A stretch of 64,000 nt of DNA from JAOUGY01 sp963792365 (GTDB lineage Bacteria; Actinomycetota; Acidimicrobiia; Spongiisociales; ZC4RG35), in assembly GCA_963792365.1 (NCBI GenBank), contig CAWBVW010000004.1, forward strand, positions 310,001-374,000, read 5' to 3'. Of this stretch, positions 27,061 to 35,581 are shown in pieces (position 1 is the first letter of the stretch; each line of letters starts with the position of its first letter). The notes under the pieces are model-generated. The model searched no databases, was not told where the DNA came from, and saw only the letters and a list, made by a program, of their open reading frames with translations. A program made the position numbers and the translations under genes.

Positions 27061-27144
27061 AGCAACGAGCAACGGGCACCGAGCCAGAACCGGCCCACGG
27101 TGGTCGCGTTCCGGCTTGTTGCTCGTTGCTTTCCGGCTCGGTGC
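27061..27144. repeat. Interlocking inverted repeats after the binding-protein gene
   Basis: Arm A (AGCAACGAGCAAC, 27061-27073) is complementary to 27118-27130, and arm B (GCACCGAGCC, 27076-27085) is complementary to 27135-27144. The order A-B-A'-B' allows a pseudoknot or two competing hairpins. It begins 2 bases after the stop and sits 69 bases before the next gene's start. Confidence 0.75.
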
Positions 27145-27212
27145 TCTCCCCGAAACCCGACGCACGGCCGCCGGATGTGACATGCTTTTTCAGGTCACGA
27201 CATAGGCGAGAC

Positions 27213-27803
27213 ATGGTGGACCCAACCGACGCCGAACTGTTGGCCGCAGCCGCGCGAGGCGACGGCGAGTCGTTTTCGGTCTTCTTTCGCCGGTATTCGA
27301 AGCCGGTGACGATGTACGCCGTGCGCCGGTGCCGCGATCCGCACGACGTCGGTGACCTCGTATCCGACACCTTCCTCGTGGCACTCCAGGGAGCGGGCAG
27401 ATATGTCCCACAGACCGACACGGCATTGCCGTGGTTGTTCGGGATCTCCCGACGGGTGTTGGCGAAGCACCGCAGGAGATGTGCCAGCGCTCATCGGTTG
27501 GCCGTCAAGGCGGGAAACACGGGGCCGCTGGTTTCCGAGGACGAGGTCGACGCCATTGCGTCCGCCATCGACGCCGTTCGACAGCGCAGTGCACTGGAAC
27601 GGGCGCTTCGCGAGCTCTCGGATGGCGAACGGGAGGTCTTCCTGCTGGTCGCATACGATGGCCTGTCCCCCACCGAGGCCGCAGTCGTGGTCGGCGTGTC
27701 TCCGAATGCTGCAAGGCTCAGGTTGTCGCGTGCGCGCAGACGAATGCGTGACGAGCTCGAGCCATCGGCCCCGGCGATCGCGGAGGCACAGCATGCGTTC
27801 TGA
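27213..27803 (+). CDS. ECF-type RNA polymerase sigma factor
   Basis: 196 residues from ATG 27213; the larger open frame upstream overlaps the binding-protein gene. Region 2 (about 10-80) includes Y-A-V-R-R-C-R-D-P-H-D-V-G-D-L-V-S-D-T-F and the W-L-F-G-I-S-R-R motif. Region 4 (about 125-180) includes L-S-P-T-E-A-A-V-V-V-G-V-S-P-N-A-A-R-L-R-L-S-R-A-R. It overlaps the following membrane-protein gene by 11 bp, so the two are co-expressed. Confidence 0.87.
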   Translation: MVDPTDAELLAAAARGDGESFSVFFRRYSKPVTMYAVRRCRDPHDVGDLVSDTFLVALQGAGRYVPQTDTALPWLFGISRRVLAKHRRRCASAHRLAVKAGNTGPLVSEDEVDAIASAIDAVRQRSALERALRELSDGEREVFLLVAYDGLSPTEAAVVVGVSPNAARLRLSRARRRMRDELEPSAPAIAEAQHAF

Positions 27804-28257
27804 GATCGATCGTCCTCCGGTTCCGGACACGCCGGAGATGTTCTCGAAGATCGAGGCCAACCTGATGCAGGAGGCCGCCAGGATCAAGGCTCGCCACGTG
27901 GCCCGTCAACGGCGAACGCGTTGGTACGACAACCTCGGTCCTGCCCTCGCCGCTGGCGCCGCCTTCGCCGCCATGGCAGTCATGTTCCCATTGACCATCG
28001 ATGCCATCGGTGCAGGCGGCGGCGCTCCAGCCTCATCCGTCGCGCACACGGTCGGTGAATCGATGGAATCCGTCGAGCCGCCATTGTCCACGGCGCTCCA
28101 TCTACGTCGACTCCCGGCCGAGGATCGGACAGCCACCGAAGGCGCTCAGGCCGCGGCGGAGGAAGAGGCCGGAGAGGCCGGAGAGGCCGGAGAGGCCGCA
28201 GAGGCCGGAGAGGCCGAAGACAGCACGGAGCCGGCGATTCAGGGCCGAGTCTCGTGA
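27793..28257 (+). CDS. Single-span membrane protein, probable partner of the sigma factor
   Basis: 154 residues. A charged N-terminal half (about 1-48) precedes one membrane helix (about 50-75). The external part ends in an acidic low-complexity run of six E-A-G/E-A-A-type triplets. It sits where anti-sigma factors sit, but has no zinc His/Cys motif. Function as anti-sigma or sensor is inferred from the 11-bp overlap only. Confidence 0.6.
   Translation: MRSEIDRPPVPDTPEMFSKIEANLMQEAARIKARHVARQRRTRWYDNLGPALAAGAAFAAMAVMFPLTIDAIGAGGGAPASSVAHTVGESMESVEPPLSTALHLRRLPAEDRTATEGAQAAAEEEAGEAGEAGEAAEAGEAEDSTEPAIQGRVS
28165..28218 (+). repeat. 9-bp tandem repeat GAGGCCGGA, 6 copies
   Basis: Six units, four identical to GAGGCCGGA and two differing by one or two bases, encoding the acidic E-A-G tail of the membrane protein. 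Copy number could vary without shifting the frame. Confidence 0.85.
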
Positions 28258-28340
28258 CACATTCCTCGACTCCCACGCATTGACAACATGAGAGAGCGAC
28301 GCCCGGGTTGCGTACGCCCGGAAGGACGATTCTCCACTCA

Positions 28341-28370
28341 GCGGGGGTCGGCTTGGGGGCCGGCCCCCGC
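28341..28370. terminator. GC-rich hairpin terminator
   Basis: GCGGGGGTCGGC pairs with GCCGGCCCCCGC (12 bp including one G-U pair) over a short loop, 84 bases after the membrane-protein stop. The rest of 28258-28543 holds no gene I can support and no riboswitch I recognise. Confidence 0.55.
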
Positions 28371-28543
28371 ACTCCCGTCCATCGACCGGTATCAAAGCTG
28401 GTGACGGCGGGCGGCTGAAGAACCGAATCCCCCCTGGCTGCCTCCCGACAGCCTGTGCCTGACGGGGGGGGCACAACCGCCCGACACACCTCACCGTTCA
28501 CCAGTGGAGCACCCAATCAGCCTCCCACTTGTCGTGTGACACC

Positions 28544-28660
28544 GGGTCGAGTTTGCGCAGCAAACTCGGTTAGGTCGCCGTAGGCGACCGGGACAGCTTC
28601 GCCGAAGACGAAGCAGGGGGGATTTCAGAAGCAGTTTGGGTCGAGTTGCGCAGCAACTCG
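28544..28660. repeat. Twin hairpin repeats before the dxs 3' end
   Basis: Two similar copies begin with GGGTCGAGTT at 28544 and 28638. Each forms a tight hairpin with a GCA loop: 9-bp stem at 28548-28568, 8-bp stem at 28642-28660. Between them are a 7-bp stem with GTA loop (28573-28589) and a 6-bp stem (28596-28614). The extra T in the first copy is matched by an extra A on the other arm. Confidence 0.75.
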
Positions 28661-28675
28661 TTCAAATCGCCGCAA

Positions 28676-30544
28676 TCAGCCGCGGAGAAGGAGTGCGACC
28701 CGGTCGGCGATCTGGTCGGGCTCCAGCCCGATGGAGCGGATGACGTCGGTCGCCGAGCCGGCCGGAAGGAAGCGGTCGGGCACACCCATCAGGTGCACCT
28801 TGCCTGCAAGTCCCGTACCCGCGAGCTCCTCCATCACGGCGGACCCGAATCCACCGTGGACCACGTTGTCCTCCACACACACGACGTGTTTGTACGCGCT
28901 CGCCCAGGTCGAGAGCCGCTCGTCGAGCGGCTTCACCCACCGCGCGTTGACCACACCGCATGAGATGCCGGATTGCTCGAGCGTGGCGGCCGCCTTTTGG
29001 ACGTGCTCCACCATTCGTCCATTGGCGAAGAAGAGCACATCCTCCCCTGTGGTCAGCTCCTCCCACTCTCCGATCGGAATCGGGTCGGCAGGAAGCACCG
29101 GGAGCGAAGCCGCCGAGGCCTTCGGATAGCGGATGGCGATCGGGCCGTCATGTCGTACGGCGGACTCCAGCATGCCCGCCAGCTCGGCCGCGTCGGCGGG
29201 CGCACCCACCACCAGGCCGGGGATCATGCGCAGGAATGTGAGATCAAAGACACCATGATGCGACGGTCCGTCGGGTCCGGTCACGCCGGCGCGATCGATC
29301 AGAAAGATCACAGGGAGCTGGTGCAGCGCCACGTCCATGGTGATCTGGTCGATGGCTCGCTGGAGGAAGCTGGAGTAGATCGCCACGACCGGGCGCTTGC
29401 CCGCCATCGCCAACCCGGCGGCGAGGCCGACCGCGTGTTGCTCGGCGATGCCGGTGTCGATCACCCGATCCGGGAACTCTTCGGCCATGTCGGTCAGACC
29501 GGTGGAAGAAATCATGGCCGCTGAGATCCCCACCAGCTCGGGTTCCCGACGAGCAACTTCCAAGACGGCCTTGCCGATGACGTCGGTCAGCTTGAGTTCC
29601 GAGGACAGCGGCAGGCCCGTGGCCAGATCGAACTTTCCCACGCCATGTAGCTTGTCGACCACATCGTCGATCGCCGGCTGGTAGCCGTTGCCCTTCTCGG
29701 TGACCACGTGCACGACGACCGGCTCGTCGTAACTCTTCGCCCGTTCGAAGGTGTCCTCGAGCAGCGGAATGTCGTGGCCGTCTATGGCACCCGTGTACTT
29801 GAGGCCGAGAGTATCGAACACCGTCGACGGCTCCAGCATCTGCTTGACGGCGTCCTTGAACCGCATTGCCAGCTCGTCGGCGGTGTCACCGACGATGGGC
29901 AACCCTCGCAGGATTCGTCCCGTCGTCTTCTTCGCCCACTCGTAGCGAGGGTCGAAGCGGAGGTGGGCGATACTCGCCAGCATTGCCAGACCGCCAACAG
30001 TGGGCGCATACGATCGACCGTTGTCGTTCAGAACGACGATCAGCCGTTTGGGACGGGCCACTGCGATGTGGTTCAGCGCCTCGTAGGCCTGTCCACCGGT
30101 CATTGCGCCATCGCCGATCACCGCAACCGACCAATGATCGTCATCGGTCAGGGCGTTTCCCAGGGCATAGCTCAGCGAGGTCGAGGCGTGGCTGTTCTCG
30201 ACGAGGTCATGGATGCTCTCGCTTCTGCTCGGATATCCGCTCAGGCCTTCGAAAGTGCGAAGTGTCTCGAATTGTTCCGCCCGGCCCGTGACGAGCTTGT
30301 GTACATACGCCTGGTGCCCGACATCCCAGAAGATGTGGTCCGTTGGGCTGTCGAAGCTCCGATGCAGGGCCATCGTCAACTCGATGATTCCGAGGTTCGG
30401 GCTCAGGTGCCCGCCCGTCTTCGAGATCGAGTCGAGCAAGAACTGCCGAATCTCTTCGGCTAACTGTTCGAGCTCGGCATACGACATCGATCGCAGGTCC
30501 GAAGGGTCGGAGAGGCGCTCCAGCAGTGACATCCGGACGCTCAC
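28676..30544 (-). CDS. dxs: 1-deoxy-D-xylulose-5-phosphate synthase
   Basis: 622 residues, the standard DXS length. The thiamine-diphosphate motif G-D-G-A-M-T-G-G-Q-A-Y-E-A-L-N lies near residues 145-160, ending in V-L-N-D-N. The pyrimidine-binding domain has A-E-Q-H-A-V-G-L-A-A-G, and D-R-A-G-V-T-G-P-D-G-P-S-H-H-G is present. The enzyme condenses pyruvate and glyceraldehyde-3-phosphate, the first step of the MEP isoprenoid route. The start may be GTG 30544 or ATG 30532. It lies 56 bases after phoR on the same strand. Confidence 0.96.
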   Translation of the reverse strand: MSVRMSLLERLSDPSDLRSMSYAELEQLAEEIRQFLLDSISKTGGHLSPNLGIIELTMALHRSFDSPTDHIFWDVGHQAYVHKLVTGRAEQFETLRTFEGLSGYPSRSESIHDLVENSHASTSLSYALGNALTDDDHWSVAVIGDGAMTGGQAYEALNHIAVARPKRLIVVLNDNGRSYAPTVGGLAMLASIAHLRFDPRYEWAKKTTGRILRGLPIVGDTADELAMRFKDAVKQMLEPSTVFDTLGLKYTGAIDGHDIPLLEDTFERAKSYDEPVVVHVVTEKGNGYQPAIDDVVDKLHGVGKFDLATGLPLSSELKLTDVIGKAVLEVARREPELVGISAAMISSTGLTDMAEEFPDRVIDTGIAEQHAVGLAAGLAMAGKRPVVAIYSSFLQRAIDQITMDVALHQLPVIFLIDRAGVTGPDGPSHHGVFDLTFLRMIPGLVVGAPADAAELAGMLESAVRHDGPIAIRYPKASAASLPVLPADPIPIGEWEELTTGEDVLFFANGRMVEHVQKAAATLEQSGISCGVVNARWVKPLDERLSTWASAYKHVVCVEDNVVHGGFGSAVMEELAGTGLAGKVHLMGVPDRFLPAGSATDVIRSIGLEPDQIADRVALLLRG

Positions 30545-30600
30545 ATTAGTGAGCCGCGGGAATTGGGAAGAACCTTGGCACCGGTCGGGGCCACACAGGC

Positions 30601-32340
30601 TCAGACGGGGCCGTCATCGGAGGTGTTCTCAGTCATGGGCAACCGAACCGTGAACGTCGTGCCGACGCCCAGTTGGCTGGTCACCGTGACGCTTCCGCCG
30701 TGGCGCTCGACGACGTGGCGCACGATCGACAGGCCCAGTCCGGTACCGCCGGTAGCCCTGCTTCGGGCTTCGTCGACCCGGAAGAACCGCTCGAAAACGC
30801 GCTCCAGGGCACGGGTCGGGATGCCCACGCCGGTATCGGACACGACGAGCACGGCCGACCCATCGTTCTCGGGTCGAACCGACACGGTGACGCAGCCCTC
30901 CGCGTCGGTGTATCGCACGGCGTTGTCGCACAGATTCCTGATAGCAAGCGCGAGATCGGCCGGCGAACCAGTCACCTGCGTCGGGCTCGTCTCGACTACG
31001 AGTTCGATCTCGGACTCCCGCGCCCGGGCCCGGAACCCGTCGACTTCGCGCTCGACGACCTGATCCAGTCTGAGAGCCTCCTGTGCCTGGTCGGAGGCCT
31101 CGAGTCGCGACAGGTCGAGCAGATCCTCGACGATCCGGGATAGTTGCTGTGCCGCCTGGTGGGTGCGACTCGCAAACGCCGCCGCACGCTCGGGATCTCT
31201 CGTCAACGCGAGCTGCAGAGCCTCGGACGAGGCCAACACTGCAGCAACGGGGGTCTTGAGCTCGTGCGACGCATCGGCAACGAAATCCCTTCGGATCGCC
31301 TCGACCCGGTACCGCTCGGTGACGTCGAAGACCACGACCAGGATTCGGTCGTCGGCTTCCAACCTCGTGGCGTTCACACTGAGGACCCGGGGCGGGGATC
31401 CCCGTTCGACCTCGACCCTGGAATCTCCCGTGCCGTCGCGCGCCGCCCGCACGCATCGCTGCAGGCCACGGGGAGCAATCGACGACAAGCGGTCACCGAA
31501 GGACCCCAGCAGGCTCCGCGCAGTCTCGTTGGCGTAGATGATCTCGTCGTCTTTGCCGAGCAACACCACACCCTGAGGCAAGGCCTCCAACACGGACTCG
31601 AGGGTCGTCCGCTGTTCGTCCGACTCGGCAATCCGGCGGCCGAGCTGAGAGGCCATCCGACTGATCGAGACCCCGAGCCGATCGACCTCGGCCACGGCCG
31701 ACCGTCGAGCTGGCGCTTCGAGGGCCCCGTCGGCGATCCCCTCGGCGATGGCAGTGAGTTCGATGACGGGCCGCGCCAGGCGACGGGCGCCAGTCCACAC
31801 GAGCGCCAGTCCCAGCATTCCGACGACGGCTGCCGCCCGGATGACCGACAGTCTGACCGCGGCAAGGTCGTCAGCGAGCTGCTCGGCGGTCACCGACAAC
31901 CTGATGACCCGTCTCGCATCGACGCTCCGCACCGCCACATACAACCGTTCGCCCCCGAGGGTATCGCTGCTCCGACTGTCCGTTCCCGTGCCTGTCTCCC
32001 ACGCGTCGATCACCTCCGGACGTGATCCGTGATTCTCCATCGTGGATGCGTCGGTCTGTGAGTCGAACAGCACCACACCGTCCGGGTTGACGATGGTGAG
32101 CCGGGCGCCGGCGGCCGCAGCCATGGCAGTCGCAGTGGCGTGGTCGGAGGGTGCGAGCGCCGAGTCGATGACGGCCGCCTGATCCGCGAGATCGTCGACG
32201 ATCTGCTGTTCGAGGACGCTGCTGACTGCGGAGGTCACGACTGCGCTGAACACGACGATGACCGAGACGAAGATGACCGCGTAGACGCCGAGAAGGCGAC
32301 TTGTCAACGATGCCCGCCGGGGCTTCGTCGGTTCAGTCAT
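30601..32340 (-). CDS. phoR: Phosphate-responsive sensor histidine kinase (PhoR/SenX3-like)
   Basis: 579 residues. Two membrane helices (about 14-36 and 165-185) flank an extracytoplasmic domain, followed by a HAMP-like linker, a PAS domain (about 240-340) and the kinase core. The phosphorylated His is in A-S-H-E-L-K-T-P; N-box L-C-D-N-A-V-R-Y-T and G-boxes D-T-G-V-G-I-P and G-G-T-G-L-G-L-S are intact. It overlaps the response-regulator gene by 8 bp and ends the phosphate operon, which supports a PhoR role rather than another stimulus. Confidence 0.9.
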   Translation of the reverse strand: MTEPTKPRRASLTSRLLGVYAVIFVSVIVVFSAVVTSAVSSVLEQQIVDDLADQAAVIDSALAPSDHATATAMAAAAGARLTIVNPDGVVLFDSQTDASTMENHGSRPEVIDAWETGTGTDSRSSDTLGGERLYVAVRSVDARRVIRLSVTAEQLADDLAAVRLSVIRAAAVVGMLGLALVWTGARRLARPVIELTAIAEGIADGALEAPARRSAVAEVDRLGVSISRMASQLGRRIAESDEQRTTLESVLEALPQGVVLLGKDDEIIYANETARSLLGSFGDRLSSIAPRGLQRCVRAARDGTGDSRVEVERGSPPRVLSVNATRLEADDRILVVVFDVTERYRVEAIRRDFVADASHELKTPVAAVLASSEALQLALTRDPERAAAFASRTHQAAQQLSRIVEDLLDLSRLEASDQAQEALRLDQVVEREVDGFRARARESEIELVVETSPTQVTGSPADLALAIRNLCDNAVRYTDAEGCVTVSVRPENDGSAVLVVSDTGVGIPTRALERVFERFFRVDEARSRATGGTGLGLSIVRHVVERHGGSVTVTSQLGVGTTFTVRLPMTENTSDDGPV

Positions 32341-33043
32341 CGACGAACTTGTAGCCGCGGCCGCGCACCGTGACGATGTGAACCGGGCTCGAGGGATCGG
32401 TCTCCAGCTTCTGCCGTAGGCGTTTGATGTGGACGTCGAGGGTCTTCGTGTCGCCGAAGTAGGAGGGACCCCACACCTCGTCGATCAGAATGTCGCGAGA
32501 GGCGAGGCGGTTCCGTCGACGCATGAGCGACTCGAGGAGATCGAACTCCTTGGGTCGGAGAGCCACCGCCCTCCCGTCCACTCGTGCCTCATGCGCATCG
32601 AGGTCCAGTTCGATGGTGCCGCCGCGGAGCACCTCGTTGGCCTCGGAGAGGCTTCCGGAACGCGCAGACCGGCGTATCTGAGCTCGAGCCCGTGCCACCA
32701 GCTCTCGCATCGAGAACGGCTTCGTCACGTAGTCGTCTGCGCCGAGCTCCAGCCCGGCCACCATGTCGGCTTCGGCGTCCCGTGCGCTGACCATGATGAT
32801 CGGTACGTCCGATGACGAGCGGATCTGACGGCACACGTCAAGCCCTGAGGACTCCGGAAGCATGACATCGAGAAGGACCAACGACGGGCTGAGGGATCGC
32901 GCCTGATCGACACCCTCCCGTCCGGTCGTCGCCACATGGACCTCGTAGCCCTCGACCTCGAGCGCGTACTGCATCGACTCGGCGAGTGCCGGCTCGTCTT
33001 CGACCACGAGGATGCGGTGGCGCGATTCAGTCGTCGGAGTCAC
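32333..33043 (-). CDS. phoP: OmpR-family phosphate response regulator (PhoP/PhoB/RegX3-like)
   Basis: 236 residues from GTG 33043; a second GTG at 33082 is possible but would overlap phoU by 56 bp. The receiver has V-V-E-D-E-P, the phosphoacceptor Asp59 in L-L-D-V-M-L-P and K-P-F-S. The winged-helix output domain ends with H-I-V-T-V-R-G-R-G-Y-K-F. It should bind the PHO box found ahead of pstS. Overlaps phoU and phoR, giving coupled translation. Confidence 0.9.
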   Translation of the reverse strand: MTPTTESRHRILVVEDEPALAESMQYALEVEGYEVHVATTGREGVDQARSLSPSLVLLDVMLPESSGLDVCRQIRSSSDVPIIMVSARDAEADMVAGLELGADDYVTKPFSMRELVARARAQIRRSARSGSLSEANEVLRGGTIELDLDAHEARVDGRAVALRPKEFDLLESLMRRRNRLASRDILIDEVWGPSYFGDTKTLDVHIKRLRQKLETDPSSPVHIVTVRGRGYKFVDD

Positions 33044-33722
33044 GGGACTCGAACGCTCCCTCGGAGAACTCGACGAAGTCACCGGTCACGAGGAAGGCCA
33101 CTTGCTCGCCGATGTCGACGGCCTGGTCGCCGATCCTCTCGAGCGCTCTGGCCGCCATCATCATGTGAGTGGCCCATTCGATCATCCGGCTGTCGGGAGC
33201 ACACTCGACCACCTCGCGGTACATCAGACGATTGATCCGATCGATGGGTTCGTCCATCGCCGGCAGCAACCGAGCCTCGTCGGCGTCTCGGCGGACGAAC
33301 GCTTCGGTGGCGGTGCGGATCATCGGCCGGACGAGGTCTGCCATCTCCCTGATCTGGTCATGGATCTGCACTCGGGTCGGCAGACCTTCGCTGAGCCGGG
33401 CCAGTTTGGAGATGTTGACGCACTGGTCACCCATGCGTTCGAGCGTCACGTTGAGGTGGAGCAGGGCAGACATGAGCCGAAGATCTCCACCCATGGGCTG
33501 CTGGCGGGCCATCAGATTGAGCCAACGGGTGTGCGTGTCGAGGTACATCATGTCGATCTCGCTGTCCTCGGCCTCGACCTTGTCGGCCAACGACAGATCT
33601 CCCAGGGTCAGAGCGTCGACCGACATCGCCACCATCCGCTCGCAGCGATCCGCGACATCGAGGAGTTGTTGTTCGAGAGCCTCGAGTTCCTGATGGAAGT
33701 GGCTTCGCTGGTCAACCATCAT
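33027..33722 (-). CDS. phoU: Phosphate signalling protein PhoU
   Basis: 231 residues from ATG 33722, overlapping pstB as ATGA. Two three-helix PhoU repeats are visible, each with the E/D-rich motif: E-R-M-G-D-Q-C-V-N-I and E-R-I-G-D-Q-A-V-D-I. PhoU links the Pst transporter to the sensor kinase and dampens signalling when phosphate is plentiful. Confidence 0.95.
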   Translation of the reverse strand: MMVDQRSHFHQELEALEQQLLDVADRCERMVAMSVDALTLGDLSLADKVEAEDSEIDMMYLDTHTRWLNLMARQQPMGGDLRLMSALLHLNVTLERMGDQCVNISKLARLSEGLPTRVQIHDQIREMADLVRPMIRTATEAFVRRDADEARLLPAMDEPIDRINRLMYREVVECAPDSRMIEWATHMMMAARALERIGDQAVDIGEQVAFLVTGDFVEFSEGAFESRDSDD

Positions 33723-34591
33723 CCGAACCTCCCGGTGATGTAGTCTTCCGTTTCCTTCTCGGCCGGGTTCGTGAAGATCCTGTCGGTCTCGTCGAACTCG
33801 ACCAGCTTGCCGGTTCGGTCGCCGCTGTCGCCGACATCGACGGTGAAGAACGCGGTGCGGTCGCTGACACGGGCAGCCTGTTGCATGTTGTGGGTCACGA
33901 TCATGATCGTGTAGTCCTGCTTGAGCTGGAGCATCAACTCCTCGATGCGCAGCGTGGCGACCGGATCGAGGGCTGAACATGGCTCATCCATGAGCACGAC
34001 ATCCGGGCTCGTCGCGATCGCACGCGCAATACACAGGCGCTGCTGCTGTCCGCCCGAGAGTGCGAAGGCGGGCTCTTTCAGCTTGTCCTTGACCTCGGTC
34101 CAGAGGGCCGCCCTTGTGAGAGTCTCCTCGACCAGATCGTCGAAGTTGCCCTTCCACCCTGCGATCTTCGGGCCGAACGCAATGTTCTCGTAGATGCTCT
34201 TCGGAAAGGGATTCGGTTTCTGGAACACCATCCCGACCCGACGTCGTACCTCGACAGGGTCCACGCTCGCACCATACAGATCGACGCCGTGATACAGGAT
34301 CTGCCCTTCGACTCGAGCGGTCTCGATCAGGTCGTTCATCCTGTTGAAGCACCTGAGCACAGTCGATTTGCCACAGCCGGAAGGACCGATGAACGCTGTG
34401 ATCTCGTTCTGACGTATCGGAACGGCGACGTCTTTCACGGCTCGAAACGACCCGTAGTAGACGTTGAGGTCGGACACATCGAAAACCACCGGGTTCGCGT
34501 CATCCGCCCGAGCGGGTTGCGCCGTCGGCGGTGCCACTCGTGAGCCCTGTCTGAGTTCGACCGCTTCACCGGTCGGCTGTCTCGTGGTCAT
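33719..34591 (-). CDS. pstB: Phosphate ABC transporter ATP-binding protein
   Basis: 290 residues from ATG 34591; the family core starts at about residue 35, so the N-terminus has a 30-residue extension. Walker A G-P-S-G-C-G-K-S-T, the PstB-specific P-N-P-F-P-K-S-I-Y-E-N, signature L-S-G-G-Q-Q-Q-R and Walker B V-L-M-D-E-P-C-S-A-L-D-P are all present. Energises PstCA. Confidence 0.96.
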   Translation of the reverse strand: MTTRQPTGEAVELRQGSRVAPPTAQPARADDANPVVFDVSDLNVYYGSFRAVKDVAVPIRQNEITAFIGPSGCGKSTVLRCFNRMNDLIETARVEGQILYHGVDLYGASVDPVEVRRRVGMVFQKPNPFPKSIYENIAFGPKIAGWKGNFDDLVEETLTRAALWTEVKDKLKEPAFALSGGQQQRLCIARAIATSPDVVLMDEPCSALDPVATLRIEELMLQLKQDYTIMIVTHNMQQAARVSDRTAFFTVDVGDSGDRTGKLVEFDETDRIFTNPAEKETEDYITGRFG

Positions 34592-34617
34592 GTCGGAGGT
34601 GTCTCCCTCGTGGTGTG

Positions 34618-35580
34618 TCACGACTTCCGCTCGAAATAGTCTCTCGCAACGATCGCAAGCGCATTGACGCTCAGGAGCATCACCAAGAGGACGACGATGG
34701 CTGCGGCCGTCAGTTGGACGAACTCGGTGTCGGGCTGGCGGGCGAAGTTGTAGATGACCAGCGGCAGCGCCGTATACGACTGGTTGCCGATGAGGTCGAT
34801 GAACCCGGCGCTCGGATCCGTGGCGAAGTACTGGGAAAGAGCCGCCCCGGCGAGCAGCAGCGGAGCGGTCTCTCCAAATGCTCGTGCCACGGTGAGCACC
34901 GAACCCGTCAGAATGGCCGGAAGTGCGACGGGGAGAACCTGACTCCGGATCGTCTCCCACTTGGTCGCCCCAACCCCCATCGAGGCCGCCCGTAGATCCT
35001 GGGGCACCGCCCGCAGCGCCTCGGCGGTCGTGATGATCATGATCGGGAGCACGAGAACGGCCAGTGTCAGTCCCCCTGCAACGAGGTTGCGGCCGCTGAT
35101 GTTGGCCGCCACACCCAGGGTTCCGTTGATGACCTTCACAAAGAGGAACAGGCCGAGAATCCCATAGACGATGGACGGGACACCGGCGAGGTTCCGAATG
35201 TTGGCATTGATGAATCGCGTCAGTCGACTGTCCCGCGCATACTCCTCGAGATATACGGCGGCGGCGACACCCAGCGGGAACGCGACGACGATCACGAATG
35301 CGGTCAGTGCCATCGAGCCCATGATCCCTTGGAAGATCCCGGCCCGAGCGGCCTGGGGTGCGAGCGGCGCCGACACGAAGTCAAGCCCTCGAGCCTGAAA
35401 CACCGGCAGCGCCTTCACGATGGTGTCGGCCAACAGCGTGACGAGGATCACGAGAGAGAAGAGGAGCGTGAACAGCATTGCCGCCGCAATCATTGTGTTG
35501 GTCGGACTCAGGCGCTTTCCCGTCAACGCTTGGCGAACCAGGTCAGCGGTCGCGGGTACAGCGGTCGTTGGCGTAGCCAT
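34618..35580 (-). CDS. pstA: Phosphate ABC transporter permease PstA
   Basis: 320 residues from ATG 35580, one base after the pstC stop codon, with AGAGG as ribosome site. Six membrane helices; the PstA motif N-L-A-G-V-P-S-I-V-Y-G-I-L-G-L and the coupling loop A-L-R-A-V-P-Q-D-L-R-A-A-S-M-G-V-G-A-T are clear. It partners PstC. Confidence 0.95.
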   Translation of the reverse strand: MATPTTAVPATADLVRQALTGKRLSPTNTMIAAAMLFTLLFSLVILVTLLADTIVKALPVFQARGLDFVSAPLAPQAARAGIFQGIMGSMALTAFVIVVAFPLGVAAAVYLEEYARDSRLTRFINANIRNLAGVPSIVYGILGLFLFVKVINGTLGVAANISGRNLVAGGLTLAVLVLPIMIITTAEALRAVPQDLRAASMGVGATKWETIRSQVLPVALPAILTGSVLTVARAFGETAPLLLAGAALSQYFATDPSAGFIDLIGNQSYTALPLVIYNFARQPDTEFVQLTAAAIVVLLVMLLSVNALAIVARDYFERKS

Positions 35581-35581
35581 T

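Noticed and set aside
28376..28543. Possible riboswitch in the gap before dxs
   Set aside because: Some G/C-rich pairing but no match to a cobalamin, TPP or other riboswitch core that I can recognise, and it lies downstream of both convergent genes.
28640..28680. tRNA-like T-arm (GTTCAAATC) near 28659
   Set aside because: No acceptor stem, D-arm or anticodon arm can be built around it.
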